This document shows positions 23,673-35,667 of a stretch of 64,000 nt of DNA, piece by piece. Source of the DNA: Hypericum androsaemum (taxonomy: Eukaryota > Streptophyta > Magnoliopsida > Malpighiales > Hypericaceae); the NCBI GenBank assembly GCA_963995505.1, contig OZ023181.1:4935487-4999486 (forward strand), in the 5' to 3' direction. The notes beneath the pieces were generated by a model. It had not been told where the DNA came from. It made no database searches and saw only the letters and a list, made by a program, of their open reading frames with translations. The number at the start of each line of letters is the position of its first letter. Positions within the stretch are counted from its first letter, which is position 1. The translations under genes were made by a program, and so were the position numbers.

Positions 23673-24311
23673 TGATTTCTTGGGCTTGCTCCATTCTCAA
23701 TCCTTGTGCAATTTTTAGTTGGTCAGTTTACTTTAATTTCCTCTCCATTTAGGATTTGATCAGGTTATAAAGTTGTTGTTGCCTCCTCCATGTTGGTCGC
23801 TAGAGACTTTGTAGCTAGAGAATTGATGATGATGATGATGATTTGGGTTGTTGAGCTTTTTTTTTAATCATCCTTGGTGAATTCTCTATAGAGAGCGTTA
23901 TTATTTACAACCTACGAGTGCAGAATCCTCCGTACGGTAGAGAAAAGAGTATCTCCGGATCTAGCACCAAGATCTAGCAGATTTCAGTGCAATTCACCTA
24001 AGTAGGCAATTGCATTTAACCCTATGAGATTAGTTGTTAATTGTTTAGTTTCCGCATTTGACGATGATTGTTTGATTGTTCATTAATTAGGTTTTTATGC
24101 GCCATGGTGACTCGGATTGAGTGTTTTTGTAAACTTTGGTTGGGGCTCTGAGCATGATTATTTTCTAATGATTTTATGTTGTTTCTGTTTTGAACTTCGG
24201 TATAAGAATCGGTCTTATTTAGAATGACTCGCCAATTATATTTTTTTACATGTTAGGCTTGAATTCTAAGAGAATTTAAATTCTCTAACTGATTTCATGT
24301 AATTTAAGGTT
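23673..24311. other. 3' flank of the AHL gene
   Basis: Probable 3' untranslated region followed by intergenic DNA, with a short GATGAT run near 23826-23841. No gene seen. Confidence 0.5.
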
Positions 24312-24321
24312 GTGATTTCTA

Positions 24322-24772
24322 GGGTATGGATTGGGTACGGAATGCTCAGATTCCGAACCGTTCGGAATGAAGACACGCGGAGTTTTTTTGCAAACGTGCT
24401 AAAATACGGGGACCAAAATGAAAAAAGCCACGCACAAACGCAGGTCGGATACAAATGCCATTATCACATAACTGCGCACGCCAGTATCACATAACTGCGC
24501 GTGCCAGTATCACATAACTGCGCGTGCCAGTATGACCTTTTTGCAAAAATGCTAAAATACGGGGGACCAAAATAAAAAAAATTACGCGCGCCATTATCAT
24601 AAACGGGACGTGCCGCTGTCACAAATACACATGCCATTATCACATAACTGCACTTACCATTATCACATAAATGCGCTTGCCATTATCACATACATGCACT
24701 TGCCGCTGTGGTCCCCCTTCACTCCAAACCGTACGGAATCAAATTCTTTCACTCCGTACCCAATCCACTCCC
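24322..24772 (+). mobile_element. Mutator-like MITE with internal minisatellite, family 3 copy b
   Basis: The 451-bp element lies between perfect 10-bp direct repeats GTGATTTCTA (24312-24321 and 24773-24782), so the target duplication is 9 or 10 bp. The inverted ends run for about 50 bp (left GGGTATGGATTGGGTACGG; right, read inward, GGGAGTGGATTGGGTACGG). Two blocks of a 23-bp minisatellite around CCAGTATCACATAACTGCGC lie at about 24455-24535 and 24600-24715. Two copies of the shared core (GCAAA...CTAAAATACGGGG-ACC) lie at about 24388-24425 and 24541-24575. Confidence 0.9.
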
Positions 24773-24782
24773 GTGATTTCTA

Positions 24783-25334
24783 TCTCCCAATCAAGAAGAA
24801 ACCAGAAAGGGGGCTAACAACCTGAATCTGAGAGTGGATTAGTCCTTAAAATCATGGAACTGTGCAACTATGTAGCTTATATATTTTAGTGCATTAGTGT
24901 GTGATTGGCATATGTATGATATATTTAAAGCAGTTACTTGTCTTGTTAATAGTGCTTTGGTCCAAGCTACAGATATATCATCACTCAAGTATATTATTTC
25001 TTAAATTTATTATGTTTTCTACTACTTGCTAAACAACATATCATGCTAAACACGTATATTTTTCTCGACTTGTATACAAATCTAGTAAGTCGATGGATAG
25101 TAAAAGATGGATATGGAAATTCTCCTTGGTGAATCTTTGTTGTTGCTTGTGACACATTTTTTTTATACGTGATTCCAAAATCTCATTAAACGTACCATAA
25201 TTTGTTTAGCAATATTTTTTCAATAGAATATTAGATATACCCAATAGGCCTTAAGAAAGATGAGAAGTTAGGGGAAAAATGCAATTAAAAAAATAGAGTT
25301 TCAATCCAGATGTAATCAAATAATTTTTTTAGAA
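24783..25334. other. AT-rich intergenic DNA
   Basis: Nothing recognised. Confidence 0.5.
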
Positions 25335-25615
25335 GTCATGCTCCAATTGTATTGTTATATTAGTCTCATTGACAATTACACACTCCTTTTTGGTAGATGT
25401 GTGCATCTACGCTAGAATTTGTATAGCTGATTCTATTTCATAAAAAACAAATCTATATTTGTTGACTCCTTTTTTAGGAGTCATGCTCCAATTGTATTGT
25501 TATATTAGTCTCATTGACAATTACACACTCCTTTTTGGTAGATGTGTGCATCTACGCTAGAATTTGTATAGCTGATTCTATTTCATAAAAAACAAATCTA
25601 TATTTGTTGATGTCT
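25335..25615 (+). repeat. Tandem duplication with 145-bp period
   Basis: The block beginning GTCATGCTCCAATTGTATTG at 25335 recurs at 25480 with almost no differences over about 130 bases, which indicates a recent local duplication. No coding content. Confidence 0.9.
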
Positions 25616-25869
25616 ATTATTTTAATATTATCTTAAAATTTTTTGGGAGAATCCACGCCGGATTTTATATATCCATCTACACACTCTTATCTTTTTCTAA
25701 CAGGAATCAGGTTTAGACTCCGATCAAAATTAATGAATTTTGGATCTTTGGATGGATACAGATTTTTTTTTTGAAAACAAGAACCGCATATATTAGATTA
25801 AATGGGAAAATCATAGTACAGGAGTCTGTCAAAAACAACAGGAGGATCAGAAATCCAATCACTAGGTAG

Positions 25870-28800
25870 AGTTCCTAATCTAACCGAACGACAAACCCAG
25901 TCTGCAACTTAGTTTTGAAGTCGGGAAATAAGAGCAAGGGAACACAGCGATAAGGAGTTAAGATCCTCCCGGATGTCGGAGACAAGAGATTCCAAACGCC
26001 AGCAGACAAGTGGCATAGGAGTAGTAAGCATAGTGTGAGCCAAAAGACAATCAGTCTCGACAATTGTGGTAGAATCAGAGAAGTCACTACGCACAAGTTG
26101 GAGGGAGAGGTGGATTGCCAATAGCTCAGCCTCGAGAGAGGAGGAGGCTGAGATGGTATCAACATGACCTTGCAACAGAAGGCCTTGAGAGTTTCTGGCA
26201 ACTGAAGCGATCCCGGAAGGAAGAGAGTTTCCAACCCAAGAAGCATCACAGTTGATCTTCGTGATCTCGGAGGGCGGAGCTATCCACGAAGAGTAACTTC
26301 TTTGGTCAGCGACAGGTGAAGTCCTATCAGTAGCGCTGCATCCGGAAGGGTAGGTTGCAGTTGAAAGAAACCCGTGAGTACATCACGAGCTAGCAGCAAT
26401 TCTAACCGCATCAGACCTAGAGGCCTGCAAAAATTCATAGCTCAAGTAAGCAGCATGGGTAAAAGTATTATAAGGATTATGAGCAATGTCTTCAAAGGGA
26501 AACTTGTTCCTAGAGATCCAGATCCCCCAACATAAGTAGGCAGCAAGCGAAGTAAGATCAAAAGAAGACTGAGCAGAATTTAAGGCAAAAATAGAGGAAA
26601 GCCAACTAGAGAAATCAGAATGAAATATGAACCGTAGATTCCTCCTACAGGTTACAAATACGACAGATGGCAGAGGGAGAGAGAGTCCTCCGATGAAAAT
26701 TAAGTGAAGTGGGAAGCCCGTTCTTTGCAGCCCGTCAGATGAAATGGAGGATTCTAGGGTGGGCATTAATCTTCCAAAGTTTGACCCAAAAATCTGATAT
26801 AAGAGGATAGCCAATCGGGTTAGAGAGAATTGAAGGATCAAGATTAGGGGGATTACAAAGTTGAGATTTAAGGACTTGGTAGCCCTTCTTAACCGAGAAG
26901 ACACCATCCGGGGAGTGGCGCCAGATGATGCGGTCTGCAGGTCCCGCCCTAGAAATCCTGATCTTTAAAATAGCATCCCGCTCAATAGGGCTGAAAAGTT
27001 GCTGCAACAAGTCAGTAATCCAGCTCCTAGTGGGCATACAGAGAAGGTCAGCGACAGTAACAATGTTAAGAGAAGGAGAAAGAGGAGGAGATGGTCTGTG
27101 GCCAGGAATATTCGGAATCCAAGGATCTAACCAGATAAAAGTATCATTGTCATTCCCAATTTTGGAAATAAGACCATCTTTAAGAGCCTGTAAACCAAGG
27201 AGTAAACTANNNNNNNNNNNNNNNNNNNNNNNNNNNNNNNNNNNNNNNNNNNNNNNNNNNNNNNNNNNNNNNNNNNNNNNNNNNNNNNNNNNNNNNNNNN
27301 NNNNNNNNNNNNNNNNNNNNNNNNNNNNNNNNNNNNNNNNNNNNNNNNNNNNNNNNNNNNNNNNNNNNNNNNNNNNNNNNNNNNNNNNNNNNNNNNNNNN
27401 NNNNNNNNNAGACTTCCAACTTTGAGCTTTGTTCCACATCTTATCAAGGATAAAAGATAACGCTTCATACTTAGAACCACCCCAGAAAGATGGAAAGTCA
27501 AGATACTTATCTCCAGGAAGCATAAATGGCATACCAAGAATATCAGAGATGGCAAGTTTAGTATCAGCATGCTCCTGCTTAGCAAAACAGATACTAGATT
27601 TGCTGTAATTAATGCCCTGACCTGAAGCGTTGGAGAAGTTGTTTAAAAGGGATTTCAGCATAGAAGCTTCGGAAACAGTCGCTTTTCCAAATAGAAGAGT
27701 GTCGTCTGCAAAGAGAATGTGAGAAATAGTAGGGCAGGAACGACCAAGCTTAAGGCCGTGAATGTCACCGGCAAGACGAGCATGGTTAAAATAATGGGCA
27801 AAAGTATCTGAGATAAAAAAGAATAAGAAGGGGGACAAGGGGTCACCCTATCGAAGGCCTCTAGCTGCATTAAACCAAGGAAGAGGTTGCCCATTAAGAA
27901 AAATACTATAAGAAGTGGAGGTGATACAAACAATCCACTTAGGAGGGAAGCCGAGCTTAATTAAAACCAACTCCAAAAATTGCCAATTGACGAGATCAAA
28001 GGCCTTTTTCAAATCGAGCTTGATAGCCATGGAGTAAGTTTTCTTCTTACCAGCAGTACGCAAAGAATGAAAGGCTTCATGAGCAATGATTACATTATCT
28101 TGAATGCTTCTGTTGGGGACAAAAGCCCCCTGACGATCTGAAATCAAGCTATTCATCCAAGGCTTAAGCCGGTTAGCCAAAATTTTGGAATAAACCTTGT
28201 AAGCAAAATTACAAAGGCCGATGGGTCTAAACCCGTGAATATTAGAAGGATTGGCCTTCTTAGGGATTAAAGTGATATAAGTACGGTTAAGTTCTTTAGG
28301 AACCACACCGGAGTCAAAAAGGTTCCTAACAAGAGCAATAAGATCGCCCGAAATAATAGACTAGTATCTTTGAAAAAAGATGCCGGAGAAACCATCTGGG
28401 CCTGGGGATTTAGTCCCCCCCATTTCAAAAGCAGCATTTTTTATTTCAAGATCAGCAAGAGGGCGGATAAGATCATCGGCCATAGACTGAATTACAAGCT
28501 ACGGGATACAATTAATAATCGCATTCGGGTTAGAAGTAGGATGAAAACAATACAGGTCCTGAAAATGCTTATGGACAAGAGAAGATAGAGCCTGAGGATC
28601 ATCGATCCAATTACCGTTAACATCTAGGAGCTTAGCAATTTGATTTACTTGCCGCCTCTAAGTAGCGGACGTGTGGAAAAAAGTCGTGTTACGATCACCC
28701 CAACAAAGCCATTTAATCCTCGACCTCTGAAGCCAAAAGATTTCTTCGAGTTCTAAAAGCCTGTCTAACTCCTTCTTGATGAGGACCTCTTCTGACTTGC

Positions 28801-29230
28801 AGGTCCAAGCGTGGTCTGCATGTTGAATCTGTTGGAGTTGAAGGGTGAGGAGATTAATTCGATTCTTCCTGTTATCATTAAAATTCTTGGACCAAAGCAA
28901 CAGGTCAATAGTACAGGAAGCAATTTTTTTCCTAAAGATTAAAGTGGGGGAGCCATTCGAAGGATGAAGCTAAGAATGATCAACGACATCCTTACAACCA
29001 GGCATCTTGGTCCAAAATTCCTCTAAACGAAAGGGCCTCTTCAGAATTTTGGAAGAGGTCAAGTTCAGAAGAAGATAATAGTGGTCGGACCCATGGAAAG
29101 GGCCATGGAAGACTTAAGCCTTGGGAAAGAGGTCCCTCCACTTGACGTTCCCCAAAGCGCGGTCCAGCCTCTGCTACATATTATCCTCGACAAATTGAAG
29201 GTTAGACCAAGTAAAAGGGTGACCTTTAAA
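25870..29230 (-). pseudogene. LINE ORF2 remnant: endonuclease, reverse transcriptase, RNase H
   Basis: From the right end leftward the minus strand shows an endonuclease tail with a RLDRALGN motif and a SDHY-type motif (about 29230-28990); then a reverse transcriptase with FRPIGLCNFAYK, KLDLKKAFD and, in the next frame, the catalytic HILFADDTLLF (about 27700); and then an RNase H with NCDASW, SSLEAEL and VETDCLLA (about 26240-25900). In-frame stops and frameshifts separate the parts, one of them at the start of the GDPLSPFLFF motif near 27840. It cannot encode one working protein. The N-gap removes about 67 codons of the thumb region. Confidence 0.9.
27210..27409. other. Assembly gap, 200 Ns
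   Basis: Exactly 200 unknown bases interrupt the LINE ORF2. The round number suggests a placeholder and not a measured length. Confidence 0.99.
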
Positions 29231-29243
29231 CCAAATACAGATT

Positions 29244-29692
29244 AACTCTAAGGATAATGACCTAATTATCATTCATAATCTAACCATATTGATCTCCTAT
29301 GTATTCTTTATTGGGAAAAACATCTTCTATTTTGAAAGAGCAGATTAACTATACGTACTGCCAATTTCTCATAAAAACTATACCTAATACCAACGAGAGT
29401 TGATGTAGAGTTTAATTTTTTTAAATAAGTATTAATTTCAAATATTACAAAAAAAATACTATTAAAAAATTATTCCTAAAGTATTAATTTTTGTGGCCTT
29501 AGATTAAAAAAAATTACCTGCTTGCCGCACGAACACTTGGTCGTCATAGCTAGCCGCAAATGGAAGTGAGACATGCATGCATATTCCCATAGGACAAGAC
29601 AGCCAATTATATCACGAATCACAACAAAGGTACAGAATGGTGTTCCCATCATGTCGATACATTTTTTTTGGGGTGGAAATCATGTCGATACA
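29244..29692. other. Spacer between LINE and long-inverted-repeat element
   Basis: AT-rich; nothing recognised. Confidence 0.5.
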
Positions 29693-29701
29693 TTGATGTT
29701 G

Positions 29702-30757
29702 GGGTTTTTTTCTTATGTGGAATGAAATTTTCCGACAAATCACAGAATGAGGTTGTCAGAAATTTTTTTCCCTGTCTGGGGTTGTGCTAGAAACCGCACA
29801 AAATTGTGCCTTTTCATTTGCAAGAAACCGCACGATTTTGTGCGGTTTTTGCACGAAACCGCACGATTTTGTGCGGTTTTGTGCAACACAGCAACTTGAT
29901 ACATTATTTGATTTATTCCACTTATAACTCATCGACTCTTGACTTTTAAATAATTTTTTGACATTCTTAGACTCCAAATTAGGAGAAATAATAAACATCA
30001 AAGTTGTAGATATATGTCTCAACTTCACATAGCAACTTGAATCACCTCAAACGGACTGCGGAGTAAAAAGTTACGGTCCCCCAACCGAAATCAGTCGATA
30101 CAATTCGGTCAACTCTTTGACTTCAAATAAATTTTTGTCATATTTATACTTTGAATTTGGAGAAGTTATAAACTTCAAAATTGTAAATTTGCGTCTTAAC
30201 TTTATATAACAACTTGAATCACTTCAATTAAACTCCGGAGTAATAAGTTGTGGCTCCCCAACCAAAATTACCCGACTATTACTCGGTCGACTCTTGACTT
30301 CAAATAAAATTTTGACACCTTTACACTTCTTATTTGGAGAAGTTACAAAATAAAAAGTTGTAGATATATATCTCAACTTCACATAGCAAATTGAATCACT
30401 TCAATCGGACTCCGAAGTAAGAAGTTGTGGCTCCCCAACTGAAATCACTTTCAATTTTGATTGGAGGACCGTAACTTCTTATTCCGTAGTCCGTTTGAGG
30501 TGATTCAAGTTGCTGTGTGAAGTTCAGACATATATCTACAACTTTGATGTTTATTACTTCTCCCACATTGGTGTCTAAGAATGTCAAAAAATTATTTAAA
30601 AGTCAAAAGTCGATGAATTACAAGTGGAATAAATCAATTGTTGTGTTGCACAAAACCGCACAAAATCGTGCGGTTTTGTGCAAAACCCGCACAAAATCTC
30701 TGACAACCCCATTCTGGGATTTGTCGGAAAATTTCACTCCACATAAGAAAAAAACCC
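29702..30757. mobile_element. Mutator-like element with very long inverted repeats and tandem 176-bp units
   Basis: The 1056-bp element is bounded by perfect 9-bp direct repeats TTGATGTTG (29693-29701 and 30758-30766). Its ends are long inverted repeats of about 350 bp (left GGGTTTTTTTCTTATGTGGA, and the same on the other strand at the right end). Each arm carries runs of the near-palindrome CCGCACGATTTTGTGCGG. Between the arms, units of about 176 bp beginning TCGACTCTTGACTT repeat directly (near 29933, 30109 and 30285), and the right arm holds one inverted. No transposase. Confidence 0.9.
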
Positions 30758-30766
30758 TTGATGTTG

Positions 30767-32720
30767 CTCGTAATTGACCAACTCATAGGGTCAAAGGAGG
30801 CCTAAAAAGCTGCCAAAACTGACCATTTCAAGTGGGGTTTATGAGACAGGACCGACGACAAACAAAAGAGAGTACGTGACCTGTCTTCCAAATCAGCAAT
30901 TTTAGAGGCATGGGCTTCTTCGAAGCTTCTGCGGCCGTCCCACCTTATGTTTATTTTACCTCCGTTCTTTTTCCAAGAAACCACCTTGTAGTTGTCCACC
31001 TTTGTTTGGAAATAGTATCACAAAGATGTCGAAATTTTACTGATAATTTATTTTTATGTGAAACAACTCCAAGAATCACAATCTTGAAGCGTGTATACTT
31101 TGTTGACCATAATTCATAAAATCAGTTACCATGGAAATTACATTTAACCACTCCACCGAAATTTTTTTCTGTCCTTACCAGATACTAGCTTGGCAATTTC
31201 CACCACCTATCATGCCTTAATTAGCTGCTTGCGAAATATGGAAAGAAATTAAATTCGAATTTGAAGCAATGTATATTTCATATCAATCAAGTTTGTTCAA
31301 ATTAACAACACTTGAATTTATTTAATTAAAATTTTTTAAATTTAAATCTCGTATATGGTCGAACAGAAAGTGGTTGCTTTTCATAAGATATGATATAGTC
31401 ATAGAAAAAAAGTAAAGCATCTAATTAAAGTATATGAAGGTAGAACAGTATCTTATACCCTTAAAACAAAAGGAACGGTTTCTTATAATCTGATTCATCC
31501 AGTAATTGGTTGCCACCTCTTCTTTTTTCCAGTCTCCCCTCTCCGCTTCGGAGATAGCAAGTTAATGGTCTAGATTCTAGGGTTTAGATACGGAGACACG
31601 GAGATATTTGGGTAAATGGTTTACACGTGCATTTCTCTGGAGTAGTTCCTTTTCGAGGCAAATTTAACCCATTCCCGTATTTCCATATCAAGCCATTAAC
31701 TCTCTCCCTCTCTCTCTCTCTGATGGATTTGAAAGCGAGGAATGATGGGGACTGGTTAGCTAGCTGGCAGAAAAACATGGTCAGGTTCTCATCAATGCGA
31801 TCACTACACTCGCCATCTTGTCTATTTCCATTATTTTTTTGAGAGCTATCTATTTCCATTATTAGTTTCGTTTTTGTTCCTAAAATGCTCTCTGGGAGCT
31901 TTATACTTGAGGTATAGTTTTAGTATCCTATGGGTAAATTTTGAAGTTCTAGTCTTTAAAATATAATAGTATTAAATAATTGTTGAAATTTTTTTGTCAT
32001 CTTTCAAAAGATTAGCTAATCGATTTTTTTGTAAAGGTAAATTTGTACACTAATATTACACATGTCAAGAATTGAACCCGATTAATTCCTCGACATCTTA
32101 TGTCATCAGGTCAAATGTCCTTACATCTAACCCATTAGATGTCTCTATATCAGGTAGTACTAACAAATATTACATCTAACCCATTAGATGGACAACTATA
32201 GCTAATTCAATTTATTTAGATGAATCTCTCATATTTCGAGTTGAGCATTGCTTTTTCCATTCGTAATGTTAAACTCATTTTTTCTTAAAAGAAGTTAAGT
32301 CACAAAAGTGTAATTAGTTAGCTTATTTATTTTCTCGTCTCTATTTCGGAGATCAATTTTTATTGTTTCCCAGCTTTGTTTCTTTGAATTCCTTTAGTTG
32401 GGCAACTGTTGAAGGTTTGAGAAAATTTTGGTTCCTTAACGCTAGGCAAAGCCAACTGTTTTATTCTAGTATTGTGTTGCTATATTCAACCAACAAACAC
32501 TTGCTTTATTTCTTTCCCCATGTTTTTGTGGCTCTCTACCAACCCCTCGGAGCTAACTTCTTTTGGCTTGTAATTTTTGAGAGAACATGGAAGTTGGATG
32601 CAATAATAAAATGTGGTTGGCCTTACTTGTCAGAAAAAGGAAGTTGTAATAGGTCTTGGAGTACTATATGACAGAAGTGGCAGCGGAAGACTTTAATTAA
32701 AAGGGTTGATGACCTTGACA
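30767..32720. other. Intergenic DNA
   Basis: No gene recognised. A CT microsatellite lies at about 31690-31722. Open frames near 31627 and 32363 show no family resemblance. Confidence 0.5.
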
Positions 32721-32729
32721 CAAGATTGC

Positions 32730-33227
32730 CGGACCGAATTTGGTCATGGAAGACCCATTTCAGAACGGTCCTAGATGATAGACCATTTTAACATAATTGG
32801 GTAAACTATTTTATCATAACCGGGTAGACCATTAAATATAACTGAGTAGACCATTTAATATAACCGGGTAGACCATTTAATATATACGGGATAGAACATT
32901 TGATCACCCCTCAACTTCGGCGACCTCCAGCCCGGCCGGCGACCTCGGCTGACCCAACCGCCAGCGACCCCCCACCCCAGCCGGCTCCACACCGTCGCCC
33001 TCGACTCCCACCTCGATCTCACCGACAACGGCCTCCTTCATCTTCATCTCCAACGTCGTCGATAACACCGCTGTTTCGAAGGCCAAGATCTCCCTCCCCG
33101 GCGGCCTTGACGAGGTTGAGCACCGGTGGGGGAAGCTTCTTTACTTGTTTCTCGCATGGATTTGCAGGTCCTGGCTACTCCAGGACGGTCCTGGTTAGAT
33201 TTGCCCTTCCAGGACCGAATCTGCTCC
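32730..33227 (-). mobile_element. Mutator-like element, family 2 copy b, with foreign GC-rich insert (Pack-MULE-like)
   Basis: The 498-bp element is flanked by CAAGATTGC (32721-32729) and CACGATTGC (33228-33236), an 8/9 match. Its right end, read inward, closely follows the left end of 5277-5640 (GGATTTGGTCCTGGA-type text). Its left half contains the same minisatellite, here 22 bp around GGGTAGACCATTTAATATAA. Unlike its partner, it holds a strongly GC-rich block at about 32905-33166 that ends in ATTTGCAG, like an intron acceptor. The block looks like a captured exon, but I cannot name its source. Confidence 0.8.
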
Positions 33228-33555
33228 CCACGATTGCTAGCAGCTTGGATATCCAACGCAAAGAATTTATGAAATCTAAATTTGAATTAGGTCAGATTAA
33301 AAGAAATAATAAGTTAAACTAAACTCGAGTTATGTAAAAATGTAAATTAAACCAAATTTGATGCATATATTTTCAATATTCATATTCGAGAATTTTAGCT
33401 TAACTTGAATCATGTCTCTTCATGTTTGAAACCTTTCAAAAATTCTCTTACAGTAAAAATGCAATGAGTTTAGCTTAACTTGTTTGAAGCCTTTCATGTT
33501 ATTTCTTATGTTTTAATTTTCTATTATGTTATTTCTTATGTTGTATGGTCTTAAC

Positions 33556-35336
33556 TAGGGATGTACAAATGGTATTCGGTATTCGGGATTCAGAATTTTT
33601 GGTATTTTTTAAGTATTCAGGATTTCAGGATTTTTATTTCGGTATTCGAAATTTAATTCGGTATGAAAATTTAGGAAAATTCGGTGAATTTCAGTATTCG
33701 GTAGAATTTTGGTAAATACTGGTATTATACCGAAATACCAAAAATTCCAAAGTACTAAAATATAATTTACCAGTTATATAAGAAAATCCTATTCTAAACA
33801 GGTTCCTTTCTCTCTCGACACACAACATGTCGCCTCCTCCTCCAAGAAACAACAAACACCATCGAGCACTTCCTGTTGGGTATGGAGCCTGAGTACGAGT
33901 GAAGAACCGTGAGGATGGTCCGAGAGTTGATCGATTGGATTTGGAGTCCGAGGACACTCGAGGAATCAATCGATTCAAGAGTCAAGTGAAGACGTTGAGG
34001 ACATCCGAGAGTCATGTGACTCGAGTGAAGAGCCTTGAGGATGATCGAGGTGGTGATAGGGTTCAAGAGGCGAAGTCAAGTGAAGACAAAGCAGAGTGGG
34101 GCAAGTGGTGGCTTGGAGCGCCTGGCGGACGCAAGTACACTGGCGATCACCGGTACCCCGTTCCAGGAACTTCTGGACAAGGCCACTGGTGGGCACCAGC
34201 TGATTGGCGACCGCCAGTCGGGCCCAGAAAAGTTGCTGAACTTGGACAAAAATGCCCCTCAAGACTCTCAAATAGTTCCCTAGGTTGTTGGCACTATAAG
34301 TACACATTTGGCCCATCTTGTAATTGTGTGGTTGCCATTTGCCAAGAACTTAAAGTGAAGGAGAACAGAGAAAAGAGAGAAGAGGAGAGTGAGCCAAAGT
34401 GTGGCATCCATTGTAGTGAGCAAGTGAAGCTCCAAGTGTGTGTGTGTGTGTGTGTGATATAGGAGAACCTCTCCTGGCTTGGCACGCCCCCGGACGTAGA
34501 TCGTTGAGGATCTAACCGGGTGAACAAATTTTTGTATCCCTTCTTGTGTTTTCTTTTGTGTTTCTGGTTCGTGCTTAGTGTGTGTTCGTGCGTACTCCTT
34601 TGTGTGTTCGTTGCGTTGATTGGGTCCACGGGAAAGTGGATGTTTCCCCAACACCTCCGGCCACAACCACCGCCTCCGACCACCACCACCGCCTCTGGAC
34701 CACAACACCTCGCCGGCCTCTCTCCCATGTCCCACGTCAGTCTCACTAGACCCTAACAGTTATTCTAAATAGCAAAATAAAATTAGGTTTTCATATTTGG
34801 GAATTTTTTCGAGCTTGTTGGTCCCAAGTGGGAAAAGGTCAATTCAGGGAATTGGAATGGAGAATCCATGTTCTTTCAAAGTACTCCAAGTGTTTACTGG
34901 GTTTGGCATCGACTGTGGGGTTGGTATTGGCATCGGACAGAGTAAATTTAGTTAAAGTTCATCAAACCAGTAACTTAAAGTTCTAGTCTTTGGCCTTTTT
35001 AGTGCTGAAAGACTTGAGATTTGTGTTTTTAGTTGATTTGGTAGTGACCCATTAGAGGAAAAGATATTTGGAGAGGTGGGTTCTTTTGGATTTGGAGGAA
35101 TATATTGGTTGGCTGTTCAGACCCAAGAACATCGATATGGATACTTGTTGGATTTGGAGGAATATGGATATTGGATGGTTGTTCGGTATTCCAGATAGAT
35201 TCCAATCCCAAATTTAATTTGATATTCGTTATGATACCAAATTAAATTCAAGATCGGAATCGGTATCGGTATGAAATTTTTTTTGAATTTCGGTATTCGG
35301 TATTTGAGATCGGGATATCCCGAATACACACCCCTA
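33556..35336. mobile_element. hAT-type non-autonomous element carrying a solo LTR
   Basis: The ends TAGGGATGTACAAAT and, inverted, TAGGGGTGTGTATTC, with 8-bp flanks GTCTTAAC (33548-33555) and GTCTGAAC (35337-35344; seven of eight agree), fit hAT transposition. Subterminal regions are full of the repeated word CGGTATTCGG on both strands, as often seen near hAT ends. No transposase domain was found. An LTR is inserted at 33874-34653. Confidence 0.75.
33874..34653 (+). mobile_element. Solo LTR, 780 bp, inside the hAT element
   Basis: It begins TGTTGGG and ends CCCCAACA, with flanks CTTCC and CCTCC (4/5). It contains ACTATAAGTACACA as a promoter-like box and downstream CCCCCGGACGTAGATC, a text frequent in plant Copia LTRs, plus a TG microsatellite at about 34436-34457. 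There is no internal region or second LTR, so it is probably the product of LTR-LTR recombination. The open frames in it are not genes. Confidence 0.7.
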
Positions 35337-35667
35337 GTCTGAACAACAGCAGCTAATCAATCATGTGTGTTTGTGTCCAAGGTACAAATACTGGTCACGA
35401 CAAAAATCAACTTATCTTATCACCCAAAAAAAATAAACTTATCTTTAAAAAATGTCAAATTGAAGCAAAGCAAGGGTCACAAGGAGTAGAACACGTGCAC
35501 TGGAGATTGACTTAATATGCACAAGAACTTGACTATGTACACAAAGAGTCGCCTAAAGCATTACCCTTGAGGATTCTATACAAACATCAGAGTGGAGAAG
35601 GAATGGAAGCAATATAGATCCAAGGATCTTGCATGCACATGTTTAGAGAAACCAGTCTGCAGATCGA

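Larger units (their letters stand above)
25765..29234 (-). mobile_element. LINE (L1-type non-LTR retrotransposon), 5'-truncated, minus strand
   Basis: A poly(A) tail on the minus strand (T-run at 25765-25772) and matching 9-bp flanks ATACAGATT (25756-25764 and 29235-29243) define one insertion of about 3.5 kb. It holds the C-terminal part of the endonuclease, the reverse transcriptase, the zinc-binding region and RNase H of ORF2. ORF1 and the front of the endonuclease are missing, as expected from incomplete reverse transcription. A 200-base gap of Ns lies inside. Confidence 0.9.

Noticed and set aside
33899..34756. Open frames of 60-190 codons on both strands
   Set aside because: They lie in the solo LTR and its GC-rich flanks; the frames include the TG microsatellite and no domain is seen.
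33874..34757. A longer LTR ending at CCCTAACA near 34757
   Set aside because: The inner end CCCCAACA at 34653 pairs better with the TGTTGGG start and has flanks matching at four of five bases; the outer end has no matching flank.
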